This document shows positions 32,568 to 41,310 of a stretch of 49,261 nt of DNA, piece after piece (the first letter of the stretch is position 1; each line of letters opens with the position of its first letter). Origin of the DNA: a virus; the IMG/VR virus record IMGVR_UViG_3300031884_000036, positions 1-49,261 of that record, one strand, 5' to 3'. Both the position numbers and the translations under genes were made by a program. The notes beneath the pieces were generated by a model. It saw only the letters and a list, made by a program, of their open reading frames with translations, was not told where the DNA came from and made no database searches.

Positions 32568-33131
32568 TTACTTATTCGGCGTGTAATACAGAATAGCCGT
32601 AGCGTTTGAAGCAGACAGCAACGTGATACCCTGCTGGAAGGAAACAGGGCTAGGATACGTTGCAATCTGACCGTTAATTGCAAACAACGAAGCCTGCACA
32701 GGAAGTGCATTAGTTGAAGGACTATTGGTCACAGGATATGTCCACCAACCAGTATTCGTGTAATAGTTAGTGTAGAGCAACAGAGTTCCAGAAACGGAAT
32801 AGTTGGTCTGATAACTATACGAAACATAGTTCGTAGCCATACCTGCCTGAGTTACATACGTATAACTGTTGACAGAGTTCGTGCCGTAGTATGGTGCATT
32901 TGTGTTATTGCAATCATACAGATTAACGAGTGCACTAGCAGCAGTAGTCGTAAGACTAATTGACTGGACAGTTACATTGTTTGACAGCACACAAGTAGGA
33001 GTGCCAGCAACCAAGTTAACAACCAGTGGAGTCGGCGAAGGTTGACCAGTAAAGCCAGTGCTTCCGTAACCGAAAGCAGAGACTGTGGCTAGACAAGCCG
33101 TGAGACTAATCAGTGATTTAATAGTTTTCAT
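32568..33131 (-). CDS. Secreted Tyr/Asn-rich protein (187 aa) with signal peptide
   Basis: It begins MKTIKSLISLTACLATVSAFG, a Sec signal-peptide-like N-terminus. The mature part is rich in Thr, Tyr, Asn and Ser (SYTYVTQAGMATNYVSYSY) and predicted beta. It is the only gene following the capsid gene before a strong terminator, so it should be expressed with the capsid at high level, which would suit a head-decoration protein. The signal peptide, however, points to export. The ATG at 33131 is preferred over an upstream TTG at 33137. No family recognised. Confidence 0.72.
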   Translation of the reverse strand: MKTIKSLISLTACLATVSAFGYGSTGFTGQPSPTPLVVNLVAGTPTCVLSNNVTVQSISLTTTAASALVNLYDCNNTNAPYYGTNSVNSYTYVTQAGMATNYVSYSYQTNYSVSGTLLLYTNYYTNTGWWTYPVTNSPSTNALPVQASLFAINGQIATYPSPVSFQQGITLLSASNATAILYYTPNK

Positions 33132-33170
33132 AATCAATTTGTGTAGTTAATTGTTTTGTTACAGTGTTGA

Positions 33171-34457
33171 TTATTGACCACGCTTACGCGCGAACAGAAT
33201 CGGAATAATGTTACGCGGTTGTTTACGCTTGACACCAAACGTAACCTGACTGATGAACTTGAGGTATTCACCATACTGGTTGGTTTCCCAGTAAAGCGTG
33301 CCAGTATCATCGTAGCACGGAATAAGGAAGTTCTTGGTAATCTGGACTTCACCGTTCCAGAACATCTTACCAAAACCTTTCGGCATACCATTACCAGAGA
33401 AGGCAGACGGAGGAGGCCCAACTTCGATACTCTCGTAACCTTCTGCACCAACAAGAAACGCAAACTCGTAAGGTGAACCAGCTACAGGGTCAAGACTGGT
33501 GTAGGAAGGATTTGGAATACTCTCCCCAACGTTATAGGCAGCCGGATTCAGTTCGCGAACTTCGGGAGCAGCGAAAGAACCGTCAACCTTCATACGCAAA
33601 GGTTTATCTTCCAGAACACAAGTAATGCGACCAAACAGAGAACCACGGAATCGGTCATTCACCACATCGAGTTGGCAATTCTTGTTGTTCAACAACCACG
33701 GGTCAAAGGTGAACTGATTGAAAGCTTCGGACGAGCAAACAAGCACATACTTGTCAGCCATACCTTCGCTATCTTTCGGAATACCTGAGCCAGAGAACGG
33801 AGGAACACGCAAGTCGGTTTCCATCACAGTCAACATCTTGTTGAGAGTCTGGAAAGAAAGATTGCCGAGATTACCAATCTGCGGAATTAACGACTGCAAG
33901 AATCCCTGAACTTTACCATCAGGAGCGATAGTAGAACCAATACCAACCGGGGCAGATTTGAGCGGATTATCCGCGTCAGCAACCCAAACCCAAGGCGCGG
34001 CATGGAACACACGGCCACGAAGATAAATGTCCTCGAAGCGTTCCTCTTTTTCCATAATGTCTTGACCACACGCATCAACGTGGTCAGTCAAGAAGTCACG
34101 GAAGGAAGGAACGAAGTTAAGAACATTCGACTCGAAACGATGACGATACACCATTTCATCAATCGAACGCTCACGAATATCAATAACGTCCTTCTTCGGA
34201 GCAATACTGATTTCGTTAGGATAAGCGAACTGACGAATATGCGGAGAAGGTTCCTTAGTAACGGAACGCATAACCGGACCCATATTCGGAGTCCACTTTG
34301 TTTTACCAAAGAAACGACGCCACGTAGTCCACGTTTTGCGCCGTTCCACCTGCATTTTGGCGAGATAGAAAGGTAACTTGTTGTAAAGGTTGATATCCTG
34401 TTGAGTCCAACCTGAACAAATGTTAGCATCTATCGCCGGAATAGTTGCGAGAGGCAT
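33171..34457 (-). CDS. Major capsid protein
   Basis: The 428-residue product follows the scaffold and portal in the usual order and is the right length for an HK97-fold capsid protein. Codon use is strongly skewed to GC-ending codons relative to neighbours, typical of the most abundant virion protein. It has an N-arm ([19 protein letters not shown]), a spine-helix-like segment ([20 protein letters not shown]) and a later beta-rich region with [12 protein letters not shown] (residues ~336-347) and FKGM-like motifs. It has its own sigma-54 promoter and a leader of about 125 bases, and is followed by one gene and then a terminator, consistent with independent high-level late expression. Confidence 0.82.
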   Translation of the reverse strand: MPLATIPAIDANICSGWTQQDINLYNKLPFYLAKMQVERRKTWTTWRRFFGKTKWTPNMGPVMRSVTKEPSPHIRQFAYPNEISIAPKKDVIDIRERSIDEMVYRHRFESNVLNFVPSFRDFLTDHVDACGQDIMEKEERFEDIYLRGRVFHAAPWVWVADADNPLKSAPVGIGSTIAPDGKVQGFLQSLIPQIGNLGNLSFQTLNKMLTVMETDLRVPPFSGSGIPKDSEGMADKYVLVCSSEAFNQFTFDPWLLNNKNCQLDVVNDRFRGSLFGRITCVLEDKPLRMKVDGSFAAPEVRELNPAAYNVGESIPNPSYTSLDPVAGSPYEFAFLVGAEGYESIEVGPPPSAFSGNGMPKGFGKMFWNGEVQITKNFLIPCYDDTGTLYWETNQYGEYLKFISQVTFGVKRKQPRNIIPILFARKRGQ

Positions 34458-34593
34458 AATTTTGTTTAGTTAAGTTAACGAACAATATTGGTTTTCGGAA
34501 ACTATCAAACCAACAAACTTCGTTTCTCGGCTCAAAGAAACAGCGATAGAAGCCAGTGAGTTGCTCAAGCTCGTAGAAGCAAAATACTAAATA

Positions 34594-34608
34594 GCAATTT
34601 CTGTGCCA
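34594..34608 (-). promoter_or_regulatory. Sigma-54 promoter of the major capsid gene
   Basis: On the minus strand TGGCACA-GAAA-TTGC, extended to TTGCTATTTA, fits the sigma-54 consensus with one change at the -24 side. The predicted start is near 34582. Its -24 half forms the second arm of a 14-bp hairpin at 34597-34628. Confidence 0.82.
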
Positions 34609-34628
34609 AGCGGTCTTGGCACAGAAAT
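34597..34628 (-). terminator. 14-bp perfect hairpin overlapping the capsid promoter
   Basis: ATTTCTGTGCCAAG and CTTGGCACAGAAAT are perfectly complementary around a CGGT (minus strand ACCG) loop, immediately after the stop of the exonuclease gene at 34632. It could pause or end transcription from upstream. No T run follows, so the palindrome could equally be a protein-binding site over the promoter. Confidence 0.55.
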
Positions 34629-34631
34629 ATG

Positions 34632-35207
34632 TTACAGACTTACATGACGGTTATCAACTAACCATCTTAGAACACGTGCTGTTGCTCTTACATCCGATAA
34701 TGCATCGTGTGCACCTTTGAAATCTTCCTTAAAACAAAAGTTATATGCCTCTTGAAGTTTAGGCCACTTAAAGGTTTGTCTCTGCGAAGGAAGTTTACAA
34801 ATTGGTGTCATTAGTTGCATTGTGCACAAAAACTTCTTTTGTGTCCAATCAATCTGAAAACTGCTGCCTTGATTCTCAATATCAATTAACTGCGAATCAA
34901 AGTTAATGTTGTGCGCTACAACTAAGTCGGCTCGCAACAAATGAGAGTTAAATAGGTGCATAACATTGTTAATGCTTTCACCGTATTTATTACAATCATC
35001 TGTTGAGATACCATGTGCTGCTTGTGCGCCAGAAGCTATTGACTTACCTTCTGGCAAACACACAAGTGATTTGAAACAAGAAACTTCTTTAAAGTTTTTA
35101 TCCAGCAACAAGAAGGCTAGTTGAACTATCCTTGCCTGTGCTGGATTTTCTTTCGGAAGATTCTTTGATGGAAAACCAGTTGTTTCGGTATCAAAGATAA
35201 GAAACAT
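34632..35207 (-). CDS. DnaQ-like 3'-5' exonuclease (DEDDh), within the structural operon
   Basis: The 191-residue product has Exo I FDTETTG (Asp6, Glu8), Exo II VVAHNINFD and Exo III HDALSDVRAT (His-x4-Asp), so it is a complete DEDDh exonuclease. Usual roles are proofreading or degradation of DNA or small RNA. Its location between scaffold and major capsid genes is unusual; it is 6 bases downstream of the scaffold gene. It could trim DNA at packaging, act as a virion-delivered nuclease or attack host nucleic acids late in infection. The polymerase has its own DEDDy exonuclease, so this one is probably not for proofreading. Confidence 0.88.
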   Translation of the reverse strand: MFLIFDTETTGFPSKNLPKENPAQARIVQLAFLLLDKNFKEVSCFKSLVCLPEGKSIASGAQAAHGISTDDCNKYGESINNVMHLFNSHLLRADLVVAHNINFDSQLIDIENQGSSFQIDWTQKKFLCTMQLMTPICKLPSQRQTFKWPKLQEAYNFCFKEDFKGAHDALSDVRATARVLRWLVDNRHVSL

Positions 35208-35212
35208 AATGA

Positions 35213-36391
35213 TTAGCTTTCCTTGACTTTGTTGAAATCGTCAAGCGTTACATCGTCTTTACCATTAGTTTCTTCTGCGCCAGAAGCTCCACCAGAAGTC
35301 GGGCCAGCTTTCTTTTGCGCTGCTACTTTCTTTTCTTCTGTCGTTGGTTCAACTTTACCACCAGTTTTCTTTAGTTCGGTGACAATATTTATTAACGCCG
35401 TCAGCGACGTAAGAGCTTTAGCAAGCGGAGCAGCTAACACGTTATTCTGAACTCCAGCCGGAAACTTGGCAAGAGTATCTTTGTAGGCTGGAACAAGTGG
35501 ATGTTTCTCATTCTCAAACACGTCAAAGAACTTCTTTTCCCATCCACGAATATCATTAACTAGTGCAGTGTGTTTACTAGTATATTCAGCTCTAACTGCC
35601 GCCAACTTCTGTTGGTATGTTCCAGCTTGATTATTGGCGTTAAAGAAAATATTCTCAATGTAAGATTGTGTGCGTTGGTCAACCTTCTGATTCTGCCCAT
35701 AAACCAGTTGTTTGGTTTGCGGGTCGCGAGCCAGTGTTTGATACTCTGTTGCACCATTACGAACAGCGTCAAGTTGACTACGCCAGTGTTCAAGAACTAA
35801 CTGTGATTCTTGTGCTGCATTGGCAGCGGCAGAATATTCTGGCGTTAGAGTATAAGCTTCTGGATGCTCGTAGTAAGAAGCAGGAATAGCGTTCTTGTCA
35901 GCAACAGGAGGATTCTTTTTGAATTCTGCCAACTCAGCTTGTGCCTTAACAGCTTCCATGTAGAAAGGTTTCAGGGCATCAAAAGCTTGATTGCCCATAG
36001 TCTTGAACAAAGGAACCATGTTCTCTGGAAGACCAGAGTAATCACGTGCAACAACACCTTTCTTACTAGCAGTAGCTAAAGGTTGTCCAGCCTTGTTTGG
36101 TTCTGATTCTTTCCCTTCCTTCGGAGGTTGTTCACCAGCTTTGTCGTCAGTCTTAACTTCACCTTCAACTTTGACTTCCTCTTCCTTCTTTTCTTCTGGT
36201 TTCTTGTCACCAGCTTTTGACATTAAAGGCTGGTCTTTAAGAGAAGCGAAATCTTCAAAAGAAACTTCTGGTTCTGCTGCCGCCTGAGTTTCTGTGGTAG
36301 TTTCAGTCGTAACTGCACCACCAGTTTCCACAACTGGTGCTACTTCTCCTGCCGGAATTCCATCTGGACTAATTTCATTTTCTGCTGGCAT
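35213..36391 (-). CDS. Capsid scaffolding protein
   Basis: The 392-residue product is highly charged and low-complexity. It has a Thr/Glu-rich acidic N-terminus (AGEVAPVVETGGAVTTETTT), a Lys/Glu-rich linker (residues ~60-105), a helical middle (EHWRSQLDAVRNGATEYQ...) and a basic/acidic C-terminus (EEKKVAAQKKAGPTSGG). This pattern, and the position between portal and capsid genes, identify a scaffold that assembles procapsids and is then expelled. Start after GTGAATAAAT; it overlaps the preceding small gene by 17 bases. Confidence 0.82.
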   Translation of the reverse strand: MPAENEISPDGIPAGEVAPVVETGGAVTTETTTETQAAAEPEVSFEDFASLKDQPLMSKAGDKKPEEKKEEEVKVEGEVKTDDKAGEQPPKEGKESEPNKAGQPLATASKKGVVARDYSGLPENMVPLFKTMGNQAFDALKPFYMEAVKAQAELAEFKKNPPVADKNAIPASYYEHPEAYTLTPEYSAAANAAQESQLVLEHWRSQLDAVRNGATEYQTLARDPQTKQLVYGQNQKVDQRTQSYIENIFFNANNQAGTYQQKLAAVRAEYTSKHTALVNDIRGWEKKFFDVFENEKHPLVPAYKDTLAKFPAGVQNNVLAAPLAKALTSLTALINIVTELKKTGGKVEPTTEEKKVAAQKKAGPTSGGASGAEETNGKDDVTLDDFNKVKES

Positions 36392-36659
36392 ATTTATTCA
36401 CAACCTTTCTCAGGCAATCAGCCTGCACTAACTTTAATACTATTTGTTTACTATTGTCTTGCTGATGGTTGATAAGTGCCAATCCCATAGCATCAGCTAC
36501 TAAGGTATTGGAATCGTTCAAGAGTTCCTTGAAAACCTCTTGTGTCCTTTCAGAAGATAACCATGCCAGTCTCGAATTAACTTTTCCAGCATCTTCTTCT
36601 TGCTCAGGTTCTTGTGGTGTCGGTTGCTTACCGATTGCTTTTTCATAAGAAGTTAACAT
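36375..36659 (-). CDS. Small unknown protein between portal and scaffold (94 aa)
   Basis: The product begins MLTSYEKAIGKQPTPQEPEQE: an acidic Pro/Gln-rich N-terminus followed by helices (SSERTQEVFKELLNDSNTLVADAMGLALINHQ) and a basic end. It overlaps the portal stop by a base and the scaffold start by 17 bases, so translation is coupled to both. A scaffold-associated or portal-assembly cofactor is plausible. No family recognised. Confidence 0.72.
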   Translation of the reverse strand: MLTSYEKAIGKQPTPQEPEQEEDAGKVNSRLAWLSSERTQEVFKELLNDSNTLVADAMGLALINHQQDNSKQIVLKLVQADCLRKVVNKYASRK

Positions 36660-38605
36660 TAGTGGCCACTCGCTTTCTTCTGTTGTTGTTCAACTGTTTG
36701 TTTAATTTTGTCTCCTGCCATCATTAACTGACCAAGTTTAGCTTGGTCTTCTGGCGTCAATGATTGGATGGTTACATCATGCTGTTTCACTAACTCTTGA
36801 CAGAGAACAGTGAAACCAGAGACAACTCCGGCCATTTGCTGTAACTGTTCTTGTAGCTGATGAATCTGGTTAGCATCACCATCCATAATAATCTTGGCAT
36901 ATTGTTCGCCTTTCGTCGGGTATGAGAGACGAACAAGGTCAGCCAAGAATTGTGTAGCAAGTGCTGTTTTCTGAATAACTGCCCAATCTTGTTTCATCTG
37001 TTGCAACAATTCAGAACGCTGAATAACATCCACGTCACCGGCAGCCCTTACTTCATATTTAGCAGAGATAACTTCAAGGTTATTAACCCAGTTAGGACGC
37101 ATCAAAGGTTGGCCATTCTGGACAATCGGTTGTCGTGTTAAAGGATTGATAACAGGTTGTGGTTTGTTGACAAGCAAGAAAGTAATCAAGTTCTGTTGTG
37201 CTTGTGACTGAACAATCAACCAGCACAAAGAATAGATACCACGAATGTAGGACGAAAACAAAGTAAGTTGAACACTATTTAACAAGTTACTCTGTTGTTC
37301 TGCCAGAGACATTTCTTTGGCAGTTTTGCGGCTATCTTGCCGATTCATTACAGCAAAGTTGGTCTGATTCGTTTCCTGTGAGTTACTGGTATCCATATAC
37401 TGTAACGCTTTGAGAATCTCAAAGTCAGGATATGGAGGAGAAAAGAAGTTAAAAGGTTTGTTAAGAATAGTTCCGCCCTCAAGAGGACTATCAGCAATCT
37501 CTTTAACAGAATTACCAGAACCATCATCTTGTGCAGGAGAGGCTAGAATTTTGGTAGCTCTCTGGACACCATTAACAAAAGAAGAAAGAACACCAGTTTG
37601 GGCTTCTTGTTTTGGCGCGTCAAGGAATACCCTGCCATGACGTTCAACCAACTTTGGTTTCTCTGATTCACGATAGGGAAGAATAAAGTAAGGATATTCT
37701 TTTTGCGGAACAGGTTCCCACTTCGTGACAGGCTGTTGCGTAACAGGGTCAACTGATTGTGTTTCTTTGTCAATGCCAAGATAAAGGGGAGTAGGTGCTT
37801 TAAGCCAATCTGCAACACCTTCTTCTGTGCAGAACCAAGCTACCATCACAACGCCTTCTTCCTTATACATTACCTTATGAACACGCGTGGTTTCACCTTC
37901 TTTCTTACCCTGCTTGCGCGCATTGATAATTTTGTTAACCTCAGTTGCACTCCATCCAAAACTCTCCACAAACTTCTGGAGTTCAATTAGTGAATAATCG
38001 TAGGCACGAATAACTCTCGGAGCCTGCTGAATATCTTTGGTCGTTCTCGGCCAATAAAGATGGTCAAAACCAACGTGTTCAATACCAACATTAAATGGTT
38101 TGGTGGTATCATAAACCACTTCGACACTATCCCAACCGTGTGTGGCAGAACCATCAATGGCTTTGAAGTGTGCTTTCTCCCAATCCTGATATGTCATACC
38201 ACGTGTGAACTCTAGCTCAAGTTGGTCTGTATCAATGTCAGGATTGGAAAGAGAAGTAAAGATACAAAGACGACGAGAGTTCTTGAGGTAGTTAATATAA
38301 GGCGGTTGTTCTCGCTGAATATTCGTATCAATGATACGCACAGGAATCATTGTTTCATCTTCATCAAGAGTCCCTTCACGACGCAAAGTTTCTGTGGAAA
38401 ATTCCACATCTCTTGTTTTACGGTTCTCTTTAGCCTTCTCGCGGAAGTGTTCCCAATCATTTATCAACGCTTTTAACTTTGTTGATATTGACTGGTAGTC
38501 CTCTACCTTTTCAATCTTTGTCAACTGTTCCGCTTCTTGGTTTGTTGAACCATTGTGTGGAATAGGTGGCAAAGCCACGCTGTCTGTCATTTCTCCTGCT
38601 CCCAT
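36659..38605 (-). CDS. Portal protein
   Basis: The 648-residue product is of podovirus-like portal length and follows the terminase, as usual. It contains a helical N-terminal region, RRLCIFTSLSNPD and WEKAHFKAIDGSATHGWDSVEVVYD-like wing segments (residues ~110-165). Later come a long helix-rich stem/crown region (~400-560) and a Gln-rich C-terminus (EQLQQMAGVV..., QQQKKASGH). It forms the dodecameric DNA gate at a capsid vertex. The ATG at 38605 follows the AACTATT leader seen at several structural genes; a second ATG at 38590 with AGGAG before it is an alternative start. Confidence 0.85.
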   Translation of the reverse strand: MGAGEMTDSVALPPIPHNGSTNQEAEQLTKIEKVEDYQSISTKLKALINDWEHFREKAKENRKTRDVEFSTETLRREGTLDEDETMIPVRIIDTNIQREQPPYINYLKNSRRLCIFTSLSNPDIDTDQLELEFTRGMTYQDWEKAHFKAIDGSATHGWDSVEVVYDTTKPFNVGIEHVGFDHLYWPRTTKDIQQAPRVIRAYDYSLIELQKFVESFGWSATEVNKIINARKQGKKEGETTRVHKVMYKEEGVVMVAWFCTEEGVADWLKAPTPLYLGIDKETQSVDPVTQQPVTKWEPVPQKEYPYFILPYRESEKPKLVERHGRVFLDAPKQEAQTGVLSSFVNGVQRATKILASPAQDDGSGNSVKEIADSPLEGGTILNKPFNFFSPPYPDFEILKALQYMDTSNSQETNQTNFAVMNRQDSRKTAKEMSLAEQQSNLLNSVQLTLFSSYIRGIYSLCWLIVQSQAQQNLITFLLVNKPQPVINPLTRQPIVQNGQPLMRPNWVNNLEVISAKYEVRAAGDVDVIQRSELLQQMKQDWAVIQKTALATQFLADLVRLSYPTKGEQYAKIIMDGDANQIHQLQEQLQQMAGVVSGFTVLCQELVKQHDVTIQSLTPEDQAKLGQLMMAGDKIKQTVEQQQKKASGH

Positions 38606-38617
38606 AATAGTTTTAGT

Positions 38618-38902
38618 TTAATCCTCTGGATTTTTGACTGCGTTAAAGGCACCGATATCATCATCAGTGTGATGCAACTCACGTTTCTTTTCTTTCTTCT
38701 GCCTTAACTTCTCTTCGTGTTTAAAGACTTGGTCACGAACAAAACCAAGTTCATCTTCATTTGCACCACCAAGATGGTCAATGGTCCTAGCCTGAAACTC
38801 TTCAGAGATAGGAGCTTTTGACATTGTTCCTTGTTCTTCTGCCGGAGCTTCTGCTTCCGCTTCGTTAGCGACTGGTTGTTTAGTTGTTGGAGTTGAGGCC
38901 AT
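38618..38902 (-). CDS. Small charged protein between terminase and portal (94 aa)
   Basis: The product starts MASTPTTKQPVANEAEAEAPAEEQ (acidic, disordered), followed by a charged helix (FKHEEKLRQKKEKKRELHHTDDD). It overlaps the large terminase end by 23 bases. The acidic/basic two-part composition suggests a packaging or portal accessory protein. No family recognised. Confidence 0.7.
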   Translation of the reverse strand: MASTPTTKQPVANEAEAEAPAEEQGTMSKAPISEEFQARTIDHLGGANEDELGFVRDQVFKHEEKLRQKKEKKRELHHTDDDIGAFNAVKNPED

Positions 38903-40721
38903 ATTTATCTTCGTTGTTATGTGCTCCTATTCCTAGGGCAACTTGCAAGGAGCCATTTGCTTTAGTGCCTTTGTTAGCGTTACCTTGAATCATTTCATAC
39001 TCTCCGAAAGTAATACCGTCGTAGTATGTCTGAACATCATGTGATGTTTTCAGAACCTTTCTCTTTGGAGTATTGTCTTCTTTTGTCCGAGTCTCGTCTA
39101 GAAAGTCTTCAATACTCAAACCGCAAAAACAAAGTGCAAACGCATCCGCGCGGTCAGGAGAATGTAAACCTTCAGATTTTGCCTGTTTCTTAGACTGCAA
39201 ATACATTCTACCGCCTTGCTGCTGTTTATACTTGCGAGAGACTAATTGTTCTCTGCACTTCTTCGAGATATTAGAAAGGTTAAATAGTCCTTCCTCGAAC
39301 ACTCGTTTCAGAAAAAAGTATATCTCAGCACCACGATTACCGAACTGCTTTCGTTTATAGGCTGCACTCTGGTTGAGAACTCGCTTAATGTTCCACCCAT
39401 AAGTGGAGACTAACATATCTATTACAGCATGTCCTATGCCACCGTCATCGGCAAAAATAAACTCGTGTTCCTTTGACACACCGATTTTAGTCAATCGTGA
39501 GTCAAGCCAAGCTGCTGTAACAGTGGTATCCTTCTCGACAAGGAATTCTTCGGTTAGTTGTTTAGTTCCCTTGCAAGAAGTGATTACTGTTTCGTCACCA
39601 CCCGCTGCTATATCAATACCAATTCTAATAGGCCAAGAGGCGAAAGTAAAAGAAGGAGGATTAGAGATAAGTTTATCAACAATAGTGGCAGGAATTACTG
39701 TCTCGGTATCGAGGTAGGTAAACAGGGCAAGATGTTTAGAACGATACTCTGGACTTGTCTCGCCAAGTTCCCTCTTATCTTCTTCTCGTTCTTGGTCAGA
39801 GATATGTGGACAATCAAAGGAAGTTACCGACCGGCCATTCGGCCAATTAGTTGCTGCGTAATGAAATGCTCCTATTGGTGCACCTGGTGAACTTATCTCT
39901 AACCAATAGTTATATCCTGTGCAACGTTTAAGCGCTTTATGAATCTCTTCTGAAATGGACTTTGACTCATTCTTGATGATGGCCATTTCAGCGTTAGGTT
40001 CTAGTGGGTGATAACCTTCTGCTTTACCGGCTTCATCAGTTGCGAACATTCGTATAACAGAACCAGTCTTTAGACAACGAATATAACGCTGTCTAATTTT
40101 AAAGATAGGTGTTCCCATCTTCTGATTTACACGCTCGGCTAGTGAACGTATATAGGATTCTGTCTGGGCGGTTAGCTGTGTTCCTGATGCACTAGTGATG
40201 ATTACTTGACTACGAACCTTTGACAGAACAAACCAAACAGCAAATGGTGCAATAACAAAGGCATCTTTGCCAGAACCATTGGCGGCTACTAGATAATATT
40301 TAAGTGGATTCTTGGAAGTTGGTTTAATGGCAGGTGCTAACTCAAGATTAACCTCTTTTTGCCACTGATGCATTGTGACTTCTCCGGTCATAATTGCATC
40401 GTTAAACATTGCTAGAACATGGGCGGGGCTAGGAAAATCAAAAGCTATCCAACCTTCATTAGGACGTTCTTCGTCATCACAAAAGTCACCAGCATATTTA
40501 CGACCTTGCGTATATGTTATTTCCGAGGATGCTTTTTGTTCGATTGATTGACTAACAGGAATAGAATTGCAAGTATCAACAATAGGTGCATGTTCTTCCT
40601 TGGGAATTGGTTCAGGTATAGGCTTGCTGGTTTCAGAGACTTTAGCCAAGACTTCACTTCCGCGACCAGAGTTTACAAGAGACTCTAGGTATTCTGGAGA
40701 AAGTTCGGCTGACTTTGACAT
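38880..40721 (-). CDS. Terminase large subunit
   Basis: The 613-residue product has an ATPase Walker A AANGSGKD at 146-153, a coupling-like SSPGAPIG segment and a C-terminal RNase H-like nuclease. The nuclease shows GIDIAAGGDETV (first acidic site), FIFADDGGIG (second) and SPDRADAFAL (third). It pumps DNA into the procapsid through the portal and cuts it. The N-terminal ~80 residues are a disordered extension (PIPEPIPKEEHAPI) beyond the usual core. It follows the probable small subunit (3-base gap). The TerL type would help predict whether packaging is headful, but cannot be told from motifs alone. Confidence 0.93.
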   Translation of the reverse strand: MSKSAELSPEYLESLVNSGRGSEVLAKVSETSKPIPEPIPKEEHAPIVDTCNSIPVSQSIEQKASSEITYTQGRKYAGDFCDDEERPNEGWIAFDFPSPAHVLAMFNDAIMTGEVTMHQWQKEVNLELAPAIKPTSKNPLKYYLVAANGSGKDAFVIAPFAVWFVLSKVRSQVIITSASGTQLTAQTESYIRSLAERVNQKMGTPIFKIRQRYIRCLKTGSVIRMFATDEAGKAEGYHPLEPNAEMAIIKNESKSISEEIHKALKRCTGYNYWLEISSPGAPIGAFHYAATNWPNGRSVTSFDCPHISDQEREEDKRELGETSPEYRSKHLALFTYLDTETVIPATIVDKLISNPPSFTFASWPIRIGIDIAAGGDETVITSCKGTKQLTEEFLVEKDTTVTAAWLDSRLTKIGVSKEHEFIFADDGGIGHAVIDMLVSTYGWNIKRVLNQSAAYKRKQFGNRGAEIYFFLKRVFEEGLFNLSNISKKCREQLVSRKYKQQQGGRMYLQSKKQAKSEGLHSPDRADAFALCFCGLSIEDFLDETRTKEDNTPKRKVLKTSHDVQTYYDGITFGEYEMIQGNANKGTKANGSLQVALGIGAHNNEDKYGLNSNN

Positions 40722-40724
40722 ACG

Positions 40725-41159
40725 TTATTTAACACCTTCCTGTGTTATTTGCTTAAGACCGCCATAAACTAGTTCGTTAGCCCGCTTCATTTGTTCGTTA
40801 AACATTAGAACATTGAACGTAGTTCCGGCCAGTGCTTTAACAGCATCTAGACGGCCTTTCTTATCGTTACGAATATACTTACAAGCCTCCAGAGCAACCC
40901 CCTCGTTTTCAGCACCAACCGCGATATTAAAGATACGTTCGTTTACACGTTCAAGCTGTTCGTCCGAAAAATTAAGGTTAGCTCCATTTCCACCAGTAAC
41001 TTTCTCCTCAAGACCACAATCTTTACGATATTTCTGGGAACACGAAGCCAAAGCCATCTTAACCGCTTCCGGTTCTAGCTCTCTATCCTGCGCAATTTCG
41101 TCAGGACTCATTCCTAACTGTTCGTAGGAAATCCTTATTTGTTCTTGCTCGGAAGACAT
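40725..41159 (-). CDS. Probable terminase small subunit (144 aa)
   Basis: The N-terminus (RISYEQLGMSPDEIAQDRELEPEAVKMAL) reads as a helix-turn-helix of the kind small terminases use to bind packaging sites. A central helical part with conserved-looking ALEACKYIRNDKKGR follows, then a helical oligomerisation-like tail. Position immediately ahead of the large subunit supports it. The start overlaps the small ORF at 41135-41281 by 25 bases. First well-supported gene of the structural operon. Confidence 0.78.
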   Translation of the reverse strand: MSSEQEQIRISYEQLGMSPDEIAQDRELEPEAVKMALASCSQKYRKDCGLEEKVTGGNGANLNFSDEQLERVNERIFNIAVGAENEGVALEACKYIRNDKKGRLDAVKALAGTTFNVLMFNEQMKRANELVYGGLKQITQEGVK

Positions 41160-41281
41160 ATAACCAACACTTTCAGAGGCATTTTAGTCTCACTCTGTTT
41201 CTCCTTCAGAAACCACTGTCCAAAGTTGCTTAGGAGGAACTTGCTGTCCTCTACCACTCGTTGAGTTGTTATTTCGCTCAT
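41135..41281 (-). CDS. Small leader ORF of the structural operon (48 aa)
   Basis: The frame begins MSEITTQRVVEDSKFLLSNF and ends ICLPSKNK, a polar helical peptide overlapping the small-terminase start by 25 bases. Its ATG is only about 3 bases from the predicted sigma-54 transcription start near 41284, so the mRNA would be nearly leaderless. TAGGT immediately before the ATG is a poor Shine-Dalgarno. It may be a true small protein or a coupling leader peptide. It is supported by position and overlap, not by homology. Confidence 0.55.
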   Translation of the reverse strand: MSEITTQRVVEDSKFLLSNFGQWFLKEKQSETKMPLKVLVICLPSKNK

Positions 41282-41295
41282 ACCTATGTTAGTTA

Positions 41296-41310
41296 GCAAG
41301 AAGTATGCCA
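41296..41310 (-). promoter_or_regulatory. Sigma-54 promoter of the packaging/structural operon
   Basis: On the minus strand TGGCATA-CTTC-TTGC, extended to TTGCTAACTA, fits the consensus with GG and GC ten bases apart. The predicted start is near 41284, directly before the small leader ORF and the terminase genes. It is the only promoter-like element I see ahead of the whole minus-strand operon. Confidence 0.82.
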
